Both the position numbers and the translations under genes were made by a program. The notes beneath the pieces were generated by a model. That model made no database searches, was not told where the DNA came from, and saw only the letters and a list, made by a program, of their open reading frames with translations. From contig OY294067.1 in the NCBI GenBank assembly GCA_958510875.1, positions 140,140,346-140,204,345 of the forward strand: DNA of 64,000 bases, read 5' to 3'. This stretch comes from Endomychus coccineus. Taxonomy: Eukaryota > Arthropoda > Insecta > Coleoptera > Endomychidae. Shown here piece after piece: positions 47,038 to 59,559 of this stretch; the stretch's first letter is position 1, and each line of letters opens with the position of its first letter.

Positions 47038-47720
47038 CTTGACACAGACATATTTCAATTTCTAGCGACTCAGATATTCAAACTTATCTTTTATCACGCA
47101 AATGGTCTCAGAGCGTTTTTAAATTCAAGTTAGCATGGTGGAAATTCATACTGTACCATCGTATTTAAATCTAACATAGCTGCTTGTTTCACTATCTTAT
47201 AGAAAGAGATATTATTCTTCGCTCAATTATACTGAAGCTAATAATAATATACAATTCAATAACATTCGGTTTTGCTTAACAACACTAATATGGATTACAA
47301 AGACCATGAAACTTTGTTTAAATTGTATATTTGAAGCGCTCAGGGCACATGCCCGTTATAACCTACATACGCCAGTGCTCCCGAGCAATTTGTTACGTGG
47401 TGCATGTAAAAACGACTTCAGTACTTTTTGGCAAACTCTAGAGGGTCACAAAATATTTTAATATTCGAAATGTATATATTTTGAATCAAAATTTGTAATA
47501 ATCAACAAATCTCAATTAAGTTGCCAATTCACACTTTGGAACACTTCCTGAAGGTGATATCTTATAAATGACATTACATTGTACTTTTATTCGCAAATTA
47601 TATCTTTGTAGTTACTATTTTTTCAATTCCCGGGAATTGAAAATAAACATCTATAAAATTATCTTAATGTATTTTAATTTTGTATAGTTTCACAGCTATT
47701 AATCTCTACAACTAATATTG
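47038..47720. other. Intergenic or intron, no gene seen
   Basis: AT-rich. It could be intron of the candidate gene at 46.8 kb, but there is nothing to prove it. Confidence 0.4.
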
Positions 47721-47969
47721 TCACGTTTTGTTTTGCGAGGCAATTTGCCATCCCTCATCAATAAGTGATACGGTACAGTGTAGTAATACTTCAGAAAACC
47801 TTGGCTCATTTCCCACGTCGACATCCAGATGAGTAACTAAGGCTTTACAAGCTATTGCAAAAGAGAATGTATTAATGAAATAGTCAAACGTCGCTCTGGA
47901 AATGTGTTTTGTTTTTAACCCCTGGAAATTGATGACCTCATTGTAAAGATAAGAAAATAAAGCAAACAA
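47721..47969 (-). CDS. Unrecognised 82-codon ORF, possible host exon
   Basis: The product has balanced composition (SYLYNEVINFQGLKTKHISR..., a helical hydrophobic middle, then HLDVDVGNEPRFSEVLLHC). It ends in VSLIDEGWQIASQNKT and a stop. Composition differs from the AT-driven junk ORFs nearby, which rarely have such balance. No family is recognised and no splice sites are certain. It may be a C-terminal exon or chance. Confidence 0.25.
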   Translation of the reverse strand: MFALFSYLYNEVINFQGLKTKHISRATFDYFINTFSFAIACKALVTHLDVDVGNEPRFSEVLLHCTVSLIDEGWQIASQNKT

Positions 47970-48463
47970 GATTCGATCCGTCTTTTATCATTTTTGTTTA
48001 TTCCTTCTTCCCTATTTTAAAGTACTACGTTCACCATGGTATGTACTTAATTTCAATTGTAGTCTTGCATTAATAAAATCCACCTCTGAATTCTGCTATT
48101 CGCAATTTTGTTGGCCATGCGGTATGATCTGTTTTGATCATAACCATATTCCTTCTTGAATAAAAATGAAGTATTCCAACGCCGAAAATATGCTCGCAAA
48201 TTCTAGTTGAGCAACACTATAATTTATGTCATGAGCTTTTGTCAAATCTCTGTTTCGAAGCATCTGATATTAATATAAAAAGAAATTCGTAATTTGAATA
48301 GTACACTTAACCCCTTTTTCCAATAATTTTACTAATTGTGATTATCTCTTACTAATGTCTGGTATGAATATTCCAAGCTTGTAAATTGGTTGGTCTCTTG
48401 AAATCTCTTATAACCTCAACTCCATCCTCATCCATTTCTAATCCAGATTTTGATAACTCATAT
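47970..48463. other. Intergenic, no gene seen
   Basis: AT-rich, no supported feature. Confidence 0.5.
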
Positions 48464-48595
48464 TTTTTTTTTAAATAATAAAATTTGCTTATTTCCATAT
48501 TAATATTTAAATTAGCTTTGTCTAACTTTTTTTTCAAATAATAAAATGAGCATATTTCTACATTAATATTCAAATTAGCTTTCTCTCTCTGGATG
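48464..48595. repeat. 63-bp tandem duplication
   Basis: AAATAATAAAAT...CAAATTAGCTTT occurs twice, starting near 48473 and 48536, with several differences. A short (CT)n run follows at about 48609-48634. Confidence 0.7.
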
Positions 48596-48608
48596 ATATT
48601 TCTATATG

Positions 48609-48634
48609 ATCTCTCTCTCTCTCTCTTCTCCCTC
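48609..48634. repeat. (CT)n microsatellite
   Basis: A CT dinucleotide run with a CTTCTCCCTC tail. Confidence 0.85.
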
Positions 48635-49099
48635 ATTCTCAAAATGTACCAATATATTTGCTTTCATTGACAAATCTCTTATTTGATCGTCTTTTATTGA
48701 CATTATATCCTTCTAAAGATGGAAACAAGAAGTTCATTTATTCAAATCTCTGGATTTCCACAAACCATCTATGCAGCTCTAAAGGGGTCAAAATTTATCG
48801 GTCATGGGGCAACTGTGAGTTAGCAGCTGAACGTTTGACCCTTTTCGTGGGCAGTCGGAAAAATTAAGCCGGAATTCCAAACTCTTTCCATAAAAATATT
48901 AATTAAAGATATTTAGAATAATTGCTGAAATACAAATTTTTTATGATCTTATCATTTTTTTTATATCTTCTCCATGTGATGTCATATCTGTCGTTGTTTC
49001 AAATGTATTTTTTAAATCCGTTATAATTATATCCATGTAAGTATGAATAGCTACGGCATCATAAGCGAGATTGTCGGATGTTATGAAATAATTTATTTT

Positions 49100-49336
49100 T
49101 CAATTCATTTTCAACACGATAATATACAACAGAATATCGTGATTGTTGTTCCAAAGAAATCCTTGTGTTGCATTTGAACAACAAAAGCATAATTTTTTGC
49201 AGTCTTCTAATATGATGGGCTCTCCTATTTTCAATGAGTCTTTTAATTTTTCCAGATGCTCTCCTTGTTGTTTACATATTATGAATTTAGGACAGTCCTT
49301 ATAGTCATTCAACTTATATTCACCTTCAGATGTCAA
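49100..49336 (-). CDS. Unrecognised cysteine-containing ORF, possible host exon
   Basis: The 78-codon minus-strand frame reads MTSEGEYKLNDYKDCPKF... and ...DCKKLCFCCSNATQGFLW, and it stays open upstream for a further CCSHNL. Clustered cysteines (CxxCxCC) suggest a small extracellular or metal-binding protein, but no family is recognised and the start is uncertain. It may be the last exon of a gene whose other exons are not found, or chance. Confidence 0.25.
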   Translation of the reverse strand: MTSEGEYKLNDYKDCPKFIICKQQGEHLEKLKDSLKIGEPIILEDCKKLCFCCSNATQGFLWNNNHDILLYIIVLKMN

Positions 49337-49489
49337 ATTATGTGAACAACATCTTGTAAAAAACTGTGATCATTTTCAAAAAACACGAGATATTAAACGA
49401 AAATTTTACAGAAAATGGCTTAAGAATTTTTTGAATAAAGTGTTATGTTGTCAATATAAATGATCGAAACTTTTACATACCTAAGATTG
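49337..49489. other. Spacer before an R1-like LINE
   Basis: Short AT-rich spacer; the GC content rises at about 49490 where the LINE begins. Confidence 0.5.
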
Positions 49490-51715
49490 ATAGTTTTGGT
49501 GGTAGGTGTTAACGCGTACCACAACCTCTGGCATATACTCTTTCATGCGGCTTAAGTGATTCGAATTTAGCAAAGCTGAAGCGTACGGCCCCTCGGACGC
49601 GATACTCTGCAGGGGTGGCCCTTCATTTCCATGCCACTCATGCGAACCTTATGGAAAAAAGGAGAGAAAGCACGCCTAAACCGTTGCTGGTTATACTGGT
49701 GAAGGCCTGTCGGAGGGAACGACTCCCAAGGAAGTCGTGAACTTAGATATGCTTGAATCATTCGTCAGCAACACAAGACCATTGTCCTCGGGGTCGGTAA
49801 ATCTCCCCTCACTGGGAAAGGAACCACATGAGAGTCCTCTACAACGGCGCTCACTGATGTGGTGAACCAGCCCAAACTTCTGGAATCTGGGGTAGAGGCT
49901 AGGAAACCCGTGATGGGAAAGCTCGGGAAGAAGAATCGAAAGCAACTGAGACCTGAGCCAACCCAGAAAGGTAGCACATCTTCTACAGAGCGAATTCTCT
50001 GACGACGGTGATCGTCGGAGGTGCGTATCCTGAGATTCCCATTACCCTAACACAGCTTGTGCTACTCATGAGCGCGACCAGAGAGGAGGTCTCTAAGATT
50101 TATCTCGATCAACCGCTGCCCAAGTCTGACGGCTCCTCCTGCAGAGAAGGGGTGGTTATGATGATCCATGTCAATCAGTTCCTCAAAAATTGTATTACAG
50201 AGAAAGTGAATGTTCTACAGATGTGGGAAGACTCACAGACTGAGGTGGGAGTGGTTGAGCCCCTGCAGAAGATCATGAGGGCGTTCGTATGGATACTGGG
50301 TGAGACCGAAGAATTATCGATCGTCCTGAAGAAGCTGTAGAGGTACAATCCCACGCTTCGAATAGGGAAGTGGAGGGTTCTGACCTCCTCAGACAAACTT
50401 GTCGCAGTAGACAGACGCTCTCATCCCCGGCATACTGAAGCCGGGTATTCGAACTCTGATGATGGCTCTAGGAGACAAGGCATATCACGACATTGGCCGG
50501 GTTGGCTTCAAATACCCCCGGTAGAAGTCGTAAAGGCCTAAGCAAGCATCGGAATACCACACTGTCAGAATGGGTCCAGTGGAACTTCCATTTGCGATCA
50601 ACCTGCATCACAGCAAGGATGCCTCGGCGATATTAACCAGACGCTCAGCTGCGGTGCAGACAGGAAAAGCACTGATTATGGATCTTTGAGAAAACGGTGA
50701 GGGGATAAGGAGCTAGGTGCAAGGCCATGAGGGGTAGTCAAGAGACAATGGCGGTTATCGGAGTCTCAGCCTTAGCTTTCGGGGAAGCTGAGCCAAGATC
50801 ATATGTGCGCAATGAAGAATCGCAGCCTGTCAGTGCTGGCCTTCTTTCACTAAAAACAGCAAACGTAGTCCGTGAAGTCGATAAACATCCCCCAAGCTTA
50901 GGTGTTAAGATACCGTGCCTTTGTCTGGATGGTCTGAGTTACAAGCCGCGAACGGTTCCTCTTAGAAGCTGGGCCGAATCTTGGGTGTATCACGATTCCA
51001 TTCTACCGGGTTCGAGACAGGTGTCTGCCGAGAACAGCAGTGGATGCCGCCTCAAAAGAGTGGCTGCTAAACACAGTCTTCGTCACGAAACCTTGGGGGG
51101 ATGCGGTCAGTCTCCGTGCAGTGGATTCCTCAGATCTACCTTAATGAAGGAAGGCCATGCTATGGGTTCCTGGAGAGAGGCATCATCCAAAACAGAACAT
51201 CCTCAATGGCCCGGGAAAACAGAACCTGGGGGCTATCCTCTTCGAAATGGGGATTACTCAAAGGGAAGGAGGAACCTCTGGGTCTAAGACTTGTTGTATG
51301 GTTGGATGAGCAGTCCGTCAACCTTCTCAAGGATATGGACTTCTAGCCTCACATCAAGGCTACGAGGGCTCAGGTGACCTTTCTGGGTCCTGGGGCAAAA
51401 CAAGGCGCACCGGAACATGGCTCACCATGTCAGTGAAGTTTCTAAAAATCAACCTTCAGCACGGTAAGTCTTCGACTGCTGTGCTGCGTGAAATGCTCAT
51501 TCAGCAAAAAAATAATGTGTCGCTGATTCAGGAACAATGGGTATACCAAGGTCAAGTCAGAGGCATGACTCAAACCAGAGGTTTATCACATTATTGAACA
51601 ACTGTAGACCATCCTAGGGCCTGCATATTCACTGAAGACGTGAAGGTGAACCCCATGCCGTGATTCCTTTCCAGAGACCTAGCAGCTATCAGGTTAAGGA
51701 ATAACTTATTTTGAA
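49490..51715 (+). pseudogene. R1-like LINE, 5' part: 5' UTR, ORF1, endonuclease start
   Basis: A GC-rich block. The ORF1 region (about 49630-51420) is broken into frames such as PEIPITLTQLVLLMSATREE...QLPKSDGSS at 50008-50340 and a later one at 50727-51287. ORF2 starts at ATG 51427 with MSVKFLKINLQHGKSSTAVL, the LQINLNHCKAA-type start of R1-clade endonucleases, then ...NVSLIQEQWVYQGQVRG and FLSRDLAAIRL at about 51690. There the element is cut by a 4.56-kb block. It resumes at 56281 at the next expected endonuclease strand (EWEMLVGSAYFPHES). Stops are frequent. Confidence 0.7.
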
Positions 51716-51935
51716 ACTAAGTACAAATATAAGAAGCTAATTATGAATAATAGAAAAATGTTGGAGGGGTTCAAGATAGTTCCGGCAGATGATCTGTTGA
51801 ACTTTGCGAACCAAAAACTTGGAAAGGAGAGTATTTGGATGCTGGACGGGAATATCTATGTAAGGATTGGGAACAATAGACATAAGTTGCAAATTATGAG
51901 TGATATAGATAAACTTGTACCAGAGTAAATTTTGA
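51716..51935 (+). pseudogene. Possible LINE ORF1 C-terminus fragment
   Basis: A 61-codon run reads FKIVPADDLLNFANQKLGKE, then SIWMLDGNIYVRIGNNRHKL and a DIDKLVPE end with a stop. Lysine-rich strands of the form (W)MLDGNIYVRI recall the end of ORF1 in CR1-type LINEs. It may belong to the plus-strand LINE that continues at 53746, with the minus-strand LINE inserted between; this is inference. Confidence 0.35.
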
Positions 51936-52638
51936 GTAGTATTTGGGGGCCACTGAAGCAAACAATCTCGTAACTGGTTCAGGCCGGGTACCAAATGTTT
52001 ACTGGTGTAGATATTAATTTAAATATAACACTTAATTTGTGTCGTTTCTTCATTGTATCAATGGTTGATTTGAAAGAATATAGCTATGTATATTTTTTTG
52101 GCATGGACTGATCCAGTAGCGCAGAATTTTATGTCACTTAATTTTGTGGTGAAGCGACTAGCATTTCACGTTGTTGGGCATCTTAATTGGTTTTTAAGTT
52201 TTATTAATCAATTTTCCTTATTTATAACTGTCTATTTTTGTTTGCTTTACGGTAACCCTTGTGTGCTGGCTTGCCCGTATCGCGGGTCCTTGCCTGTTTG
52301 CTTTAGTCTAGTTGTCATTAGTCATTGTACGCGGATATTAGTCTGTTAATTGCATGAAATATTCATTGTATAGAGTATAAAATGGTAATTAATAGAGTAG
52401 TGAATATTCTTCTGGAACGATACTTTGGTCATTGTAGATAAGCAGTAAGATCGTAGGCTGAATGGTGGATATGTTTCTGGCTTATATTGATATATTGACA
52501 ATAATGATAATACAACAACAGTTGATAATACAATAAACAAGGCAGATATCCACCTAAGTAAAAACTTGTTGGTGGTTTTTGACATAGTAAAATAATAACA
52601 ATAAAGTAATAACAATATTAAGAAGCGAGTATAATAAT
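51936..52638. other. Untranslated or flanking sequence of the nested LINEs
   Basis: No motif is seen. It lies at the 3' side of the minus-strand RT (52639-53697) and probably includes its 3' UTR. Confidence 0.4.
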
Positions 52639-53697
52639 TTAACTTTCAATGATGAAATAGATTTTCTTCCTCTCAATCTGAAATATATATTGCTTGAGGT
52701 ATTTCTTGATTAGCTTTCCATTTTTAATTTCGAATATGTTCTGCGGTAAGGTGTTGAAAATTTTTGGAGCTAAGTAATCTAAATTTCGCTGGTCTTTTTG
52801 TGTTGTCCGAAAGGGTACTTGGTAGAAGTTTTGATTTAAACGGGTATTATAGGAATGGGGAACGAATTTTGTGTTATCCGTTCTAGAGTGTGTCCTAATG
52901 GCAACTTTCGAATAAAACAATTGTCTAATGTCGAGAATACGTAGTTCTCTAAATAATCTGTCCGAAGGATATCTAGTTGGTTTGCGAAATAACATTTTTA
53001 AGATCCGCTTTTGCAGAGTACTGAGGTCACGTACTTGGGTTTTGCATATGCTTCCCCAGGCGGTTATTGCATATGTTAAATGACTTTCGACCAGTGCGAA
53101 GTAGAACGTTTTCAAGTCCTTTCCTTCAAAAATGTCTCTGATATAACTTAGTTTGTATAAGAGGTATCTCAATCTTCTTATCAATGTAGCCATATGTTTG
53201 TTCCTTCGTAAATGATGATCGATCGTTAGTCCGAGGTATGTGATTTTGGTTACAGATCTGATAGCTAAGTCAGTATTATGAACTTTTAATATGTCGAAGA
53301 CGGGTAGTTTATCTTTATAACAGGCGAAAGGTAAGTAAACTGTTTTGCTGATGTTGAGTGTAAGTAGGTTATGTTTATACCAATTAATTATAATTTTCAT
53401 ATCATTCTCTATTTTATTTTTTAGATTTACCCAGGAAACATTTTCATAAAAAACGGCATTATCGTCAGCGAATGCAGTGATATCACCCTCAGTTTCCAAT
53501 TCAAGTAAGTCGTTAATAAAAATCAAGAATAAAATTGGTCCAAGAACTGTTCCTTGGGGAACTCCACAATCAATTGTCTCAAGAGTGCTTTTTTCCCTAT
53601 TAATTAGTACATATTTTTTTTTGTCTCGAAGATGGCTCTTCATCAGATCAAGAACAATTCCTCTAATACCGATCATCTCCATTTTCTTTAATAGTTA
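52639..53697 (-). pseudogene. CR1/Jockey-like LINE, open RT C-half (5'-truncated)
   Basis: An uninterrupted minus-strand frame of 347 codons runs from MEMIGIRGIVLDLMKSHLRD through CGVPQGTVLGPILFLIFIND and AFADDNAVFYE (both aspartates present, about 53475-53455) to TYLGLTIDHHL and a thumb-like tail ending at 52639. In an intact element the endonuclease and the first RT motifs precede it. Here the LLKKMEMIGIRG region sits at the truncation point near 53697, facing the plus-strand LINE. The methionine at 53682 is therefore not a real start. No disablement is seen inside this part, so the insertion is young. Confidence 0.75.
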
Positions 53698-56280
53698 ATA
53701 TAGTTTGTGTGACTTGCTATCCGTGATGTACATGAGTCTGAACGTATGATGAATATTTATTATCAGAATGTTAGAGGATTAAGAACCAAAACCGCCACTC
53801 TTCGCAATAGTGTTTTGGCAGAGAATTTTGACGTCATAATGCTCACGGAGACTTGGCTGCACGAAAATATATACGACTCTGAGTTGTTAGATGGTAGGTA
53901 TGTGGTATACAGGAGAGACAGAAATCAACGATTAACAGGACTAGAAAGGGGAGGCGGCGTTCTAATAGCGATCCTGAAGAAATATGTTTCTAAATTGATT
54001 TTTATTTATACTGAATTAGAGATGATTTTGGTAAGGGCTAAGATTGGTGATGTACGCCTTGTGTTTAGCACGATATATATCACGCCCAACTCAAATTCAC
54101 AGATATACCGAGAGTTAGCGTCTGCTTTTGACACACTGTCGCATGACAGCGATCGAGGATAGGCTGGTAATCACTGGTGACTTCCATATTCCAAGCATAG
54201 TTGGAATACAATACGACTTCAACTCTGGAATAAATGCCAGGTGTGTGAAGCAGATTTTTTTCTCTGAGATCGCTCAACTGCTGTGTGAATGAGGATGGTA
54301 GAACACTTGATTTGATCTTTACTGACTTGGATCTTGAGGTCGGTGTGGAGGAAGACCCTCTAGTAATTGTCGATCTTATGCATCCAGCTCTACAAATGGT
54401 AGTCAACATCCTCAGTGATGTATGTTGTAATACCACGGATAATAGAAATCTAGGCAGGTACGATTCCAGAAATGCCAATTTTATCTTACTGACTGTGATG
54501 CTGAGGGATTGTGATTGGCAGATGCTAGGTCACTTTCGTGATGTAAACGAGCTGTACAAGTTTTCTATGACAAATTATATTACATTTTAGATATTTGACT
54601 AACTAGGAACAAAAAAGAGATAGCTGACGGATTTGCAAGGTACTTCATGTCGGTAATTGATGGCAGTGTATCTTCATATGATGTGAATGGCTTTGTGACA
54701 TCTGCTCAGTGAAACTTTTCAGGTATCAGTATTGGACAAATTACAATAGCGGATGTGGAGAACGCTATAAAAAAGCTCAAACCAGAAAAATCTTCTGGTC
54801 CGAATAATATCCCACCATATGTTTACAAAGCATGCTCTGAACACTTAATATACCCATTGCTCGTATTATTCAATTTCTGAGTCAGAACTGGGGTATTTCC
54901 TGCGGAGTTTAAGAGATCGAAACCAATACCCTTGCATAAATCCTATGACAAAAAAATATTTACTAACTACAGACAAATAACAATACTGAATGCACTGGCA
55001 AAAATTTTCGAGCACATCATTTATAAAAAGGTTGATTTTAATGTAAAAAATTTGATTTGCTATGAACAACATGGTTTTCTCAGAGAGCGATCAGTAGAAA
55101 CTAACTTATTAACCCTGGTTGATTTTTAGACAGCGAGTTGATGCAGGGGCACTGTCTACTGGAATGCATCCAAATACAGGAGGACCTAAATTGTATCTAT
55201 AACTGGTCGATAGATAACAAATTGTCTCTGAACTTGGATAAATGTAACGTAATGACATATACCAGAAATAAGAATAACATCTTTTTACGTATCATATTGG
55301 TAAGTCGAATTTGAAGAGAGTTACATCAATGAAGGATTTGGGTGTGGTTTTTGACACACAGTTGAGATTTGGTAATCACAGTCAGTACATTACATCGAAA
55401 GCTTATAGAACACTTGGTTTCATTAAGCGTGTAGGGAGGAAGTTTAGAACATTTGTCACTTTCAGGCATCTCTATTTTTCGTTGGTGCGACCCATTCTTG
55501 AGTATGCCTCTATTGTTTGGAATCCTTCCACATCCATTGCTTCACAGGCGATTGAGACGATTCACAATTTGGCTATTAAATACATGTACTTCAAAAAGTA
55601 TCGAAGATAACCTCCATTTGGCTCCTATTCAGCAATTCGTCAGGAGTTCGACCTTATCGAGCTATGCTATAGACGAGAAACTGCTAGTATATATTTTCTG
55701 TACAAGCTGTTTGATTTCTTAATAGATTCACCGCAGCTACTTTCAGCTCTGAAATCTTATACTTTCAATAGCAGAATACGTCATAGACAATTACTTTTCT
55801 TGACTCCTACGTGTAGCGATTCTCCTATTACTAGAATGTGTACGATTTATAATAAGCAATGTGCATATCTGGAGTATGGATTGTTCAATGTGAGTGTGCG
55901 ACAGTTCCGACAAGGTTTGTTTGAGTTGAGTAATGCAGTTCGACGGGAGGCGGTTCGGGTTGGCAGGAGTGATTTTTGATGGATGTGGTGTATATGTTGG
56001 CGAGTGCTCTAGATACTGACAGACAGATCTGGGTGAACTTGAGGGTAACGATAGGCGAGGCAGTGGTGCGGTAGTTGTGGGTCAGCTGTAGGGTTGTAAA
56101 TTAGTTTTAGTTTTGTTGTATTAATTCAGTATTTGATTTTTCCTACATTTTTTTTTCTCTAAACTGTATACAGTTTGTTTCCATTTTTTCAATAATTATT
56201 AATTAACTCTAGAACATGTAATTAGGTTACAAATGATTGTAACCTGTTTCTTCTTTTGAAATGAATAAAATAAATAAATA
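53698..56280 (+). pseudogene. Jockey/CR1-like LINE: endonuclease, RT remnants, AAATA tail
   Basis: The endonuclease starts at ATG 53746 with MNIYYQNVRGLRTK, then VIMLTETWLHENI and a long open run to 54162. After frame changes come RT fragments: KKLKPEKSSGPNNIPPY-like (about 54770), NYRQITILNALAKIFEHI (about 54965-55020) and ...LGFIKRVGRKF...VRPILEYASIVWNP (55311-55610). The middle RT motifs including FADD are deleted between about 55130 and 55140. The copy ends with AATAAA and a TAAATAAATAAA tail at 56262-56280. It has more defects than the minus-strand RT beside it. Confidence 0.7.
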
Positions 56281-58480
56281 AACTCTGGAAACTCGGAGTG
56301 GGAGATGTTAGTTGGTTCTGCATATTTTCCTCACGAGTCCCAACATGTTTCTACAGTCGAGGGGGCCGAATTATGTGAATACTGTGAGGACCAGGGGTTC
56401 CGCTTCTCCTGGAGAGAGATACAAATGCCCATCACACAATGTGGGGGGGCAGCGGTGTAAATCCTAAGGGAGAGGCGTTGCTAAAGTTCAATAGGTCCAC
56501 ACAGCTTGAAATCCTCGATAGAGGATCAATATAAACTTATTTCACGCCTAGAAGGCAGGAGGTTATTGATCTGATCCTTTACTCCAAGGCAGTGACTCAG
56601 GTTTCGAAATGGAAAGTGTCTTCTGAAGTGTCCTTATCGGATCATAGACACATTCTGTTTGATGTTGAATCTATTACAGATGAGGTGTAAGTTACAATAA
56701 TTCAAGGACCACCAACTGGGGCCTCTATGATGAGGAGCTAGATGGTAGACGTCTTATGCTTCCGACCTATCACGAAGAAGGAAGGGCGGAGACAAAGACT
56801 ACAGTTTCGGTTCTTATCTTCGTCATCATCTCTGCGTATGAAGCCAGTTGTAACCTCAGGCAGAGGAACGATAGAAGAATAACCACTTGGTGGACAACAA
56901 AGGTGGAGAAACACCGGAAAAAGGTGAGAAAACTTTTAAATAAAGCTAAGAGATCCCGGGCAGTCGTAGATTGAGAAGCTACAAAGTGGCCAAAAGAGAT
57001 TATAAAAAAAGCGTTGAGAACGTCAGAACGAGATACTTGGCATACTATCTGCGGAAATATCAACAAGATGCCCACTGCAAGGTTCTCTCAAAAGATAACA
57101 GAGCCAGAATTGGATCAGTGATTCTTTCGAGTGGTGAGTACACCACGTATCCGGAGGAGACACTGAAAAACCTAATGTCGGTTCATTTTCCTGACTGGAG
57201 ATAGGGATCTGACAACCGAAAGAGACCATGGACAGAGTGACCGTCATAGAGGTGATTTCCGACTGTCCTCCGACATAGTCAATTATGAGGATGTGAAGTG
57301 GGCCATATTCGAGTTTGTACCGTACAAATCATCAGCCGAAGATGGAATCTTCCCCGCTCTTCAATAAGAGGGTGAGAAAATTGTCACCAAGCCATTGGTG
57401 AAAATCTTCAGATTTTGCATAGCCACTGGCTTTATTTCAAGGCTATGGTGGACAGTCTGACCTCATTCCTATTGAAGGCAATAGAGAGACTGATCGACAG
57501 ATACTTGAGACATGGCTAACTGCCTTCCATCCCTCACACTGTCGGCAACGGCCTTGCATCATCTAGTCACAAGAATATATGGTGCTATAGCCCGTGAGGA
57601 ACACGCCCTAGGGGTATTCATGGACAACGAAGGAACATTTGATGACACGTCCGTCGAGTCTATCGGCTCAGCAGCTGAGAAGCATGGAGTCAGTCCAACA
57701 TTAGTCCGTTGGGTCGGTACTGCGCGGTTTTACAGACGGGGGTCTACGCAATATTGACTTGTGACATGGGAAACCTGCGAAAAAATTATTTAAATAGCCG
57801 TATTTACATTTGCACAGACAGCTCTCAAATCACCCAGTCACATAAAGGCTTGTCGAAGAATGCTGAGAAAGACTGGCTGAACTAGCCAGGAGGAATAAAT
57901 TTCCGCTCATCTAGGTACCTGGACACAGTGGAGCTGTAGGAAACGAAATGGCTGACTCTCCGGCCAGACGAAGGTCGTCTAGCCCCCACGTCGGGCCGGA
58001 AACAATGATCGCTTCATGAAATTGCGTGGGGGGTTTCACCGTTCTGGGCCAACTGGATAGAGAGTGCTCCAAAATGTGTCGAGGATCACCACGCATGAGG
58101 CATGACAAGCTCTCCATCAAATAGCCTGTGCCTCGGCTCTCAAAGAAATTCCTTTCTCAGAACAGAAGGGACATCAGAGAGATGACTGGAATCCTAGACG
58201 GTCACTGTCGTCTCAACAAACACCTCCTCACTGTGAACATCACAGATTAGCCAATATGTGGGAAATGCTCAAGCACTAGCATCCCTCAGGCACCGAAACT
58301 TTGGGGAATCAAAACTGCTCCCAGAAGAACTTATGGAAGCCAGCACTGGTAATATTCTGGGTTTCTGGCGGGCCACTAACCTGCTAGAATAGAATAGGCT
58401 TCCGAGCACGGGGCGCACAATGGGTCCAACTAAGTGCATTTGAGGCCTAAGCCCCCTTCCCGCAAATGATGATGATCGTT
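56281..58480 (+). pseudogene. R1-like LINE, 3' part: endonuclease end, RT N-half, RNase H
   Basis: It continues the element of 49.5-51.7 kb. Endonuclease strands SGNSEWEMLVGSAYFPHES, RRQEVIDLIL and SDHRHILFD lie at about 56281-56670. A linker with YKVAKRDYKKSVENVRTRYL follows at 56980. The RT start includes TALHHLVTRIYGAI, EEHALGVFMDNEGTFDDTS (motif A with the catalytic Asp) at 57550-57660. The rest of the RT is deleted and RWVGTARFYRRG joins directly to RNase H (GLRNID..., LIWVPGHSGAVGNEMADSPAR at about 57905-57970). A Cys-containing tail and a 3' end with an ATG repeat close it near 58470. The deletion removes RT motifs B to E. Confidence 0.7.
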
Positions 58481-59559
58481 AAGATCATAAGGGACCCGAA
58501 GCCCGGTCGTGTTATAGCTTACGTTGCTTCGATAGGCTTAGATGCCGCTACTCCACTTGTGGAGTGATGCACAGCGGATCTAGCTGTGGAGGCAGTTGAC
58601 CTCCTTATGAATGGGAGGGGTCAACGTGATAGAAGAGAGCGAGTATGCAGTGGGAGGTATTGCAACCTTATACGTAACTGAGTTTCTGATAAATTGAAGA
58701 ATGTAAATGAAGGTTTCCGTTCGAAACTATAGATAATTATTATTTGACAAATGCACCTTAATTCTAGAGAGGTCTCTCGACTTGCGATGAAGGAGAGACT
58801 AGAAAATGGAAGTTGACAGGATCTCAGCTGGTTTGTGACCTTATTTCGGGTGAGTCGAATTATTTCCATTCCTCTATCTTTCAATAATTGAAAATATTGA
58901 AGGATCATTATCGACAGTGAACCTGATAATTTGATACTCTGATCGATGATATTTTCCAATAATCATATGAATGTCGACTCACCACGAAGCCACATCAGAT
59001 CCCTTCTTCTCGTTCCGATCTGAATTAGATGATCATTGACTCATATTCGTTCTCTTGTCTTCAAGCTTCTTCAAGTAAATAGTCTAATCCATTGCTTACG
59101 TCTTTCAAAGTTTGTTCAACCCTGTGGTTACGTATTATTCCATATCACCCTTCTTTGACTGTCCTCATAATAAATTTGTAATGCTCTTTATGCTATTCTT
59201 GGTGAGATAACGGATCAATCAATGATCTGGCGGAATTTCTCATTTACTGCTGCATGGGAGTACCGAGTAAATCACATGATATTGCTTGAACAGATTATTC
59301 ATTCAGATACTACTATCAGTCCAGTCCCTTTGTAACTTTGTTAAACGTTTTGGGTTCAAATTTTTACGTTCCTCAATTCTGGTCAATCCGTGTGTTTTCG
59401 AGTGCGCGGATCATGAATATGGACATCAAAGATGTCTGGGTCCTATGCTACTCAAGTGATTGGCAATTTTTTGGATCCAAATAGCCCCTACTTTGATGTT
59501 TTTTCAATTTTTAGAAAAACTCTGAGTTTCGCTCGTTGATTTTATATTATTATTATTAT
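58481..59559. other. Unassigned
   Basis: A GC-richer 150-bp patch (58490-58640) may belong to another repeat. The rest is AT-rich without a supported feature; a 112-codon minus-strand ORF (58959-58621) is not recognised. Confidence 0.4.

Noticed and set aside
51716..56280. A single LINE with a 5' inversion by twin priming
   Set aside because: Both orientations contain RT C-terminal sequence and of different families, so two insertions fit better.
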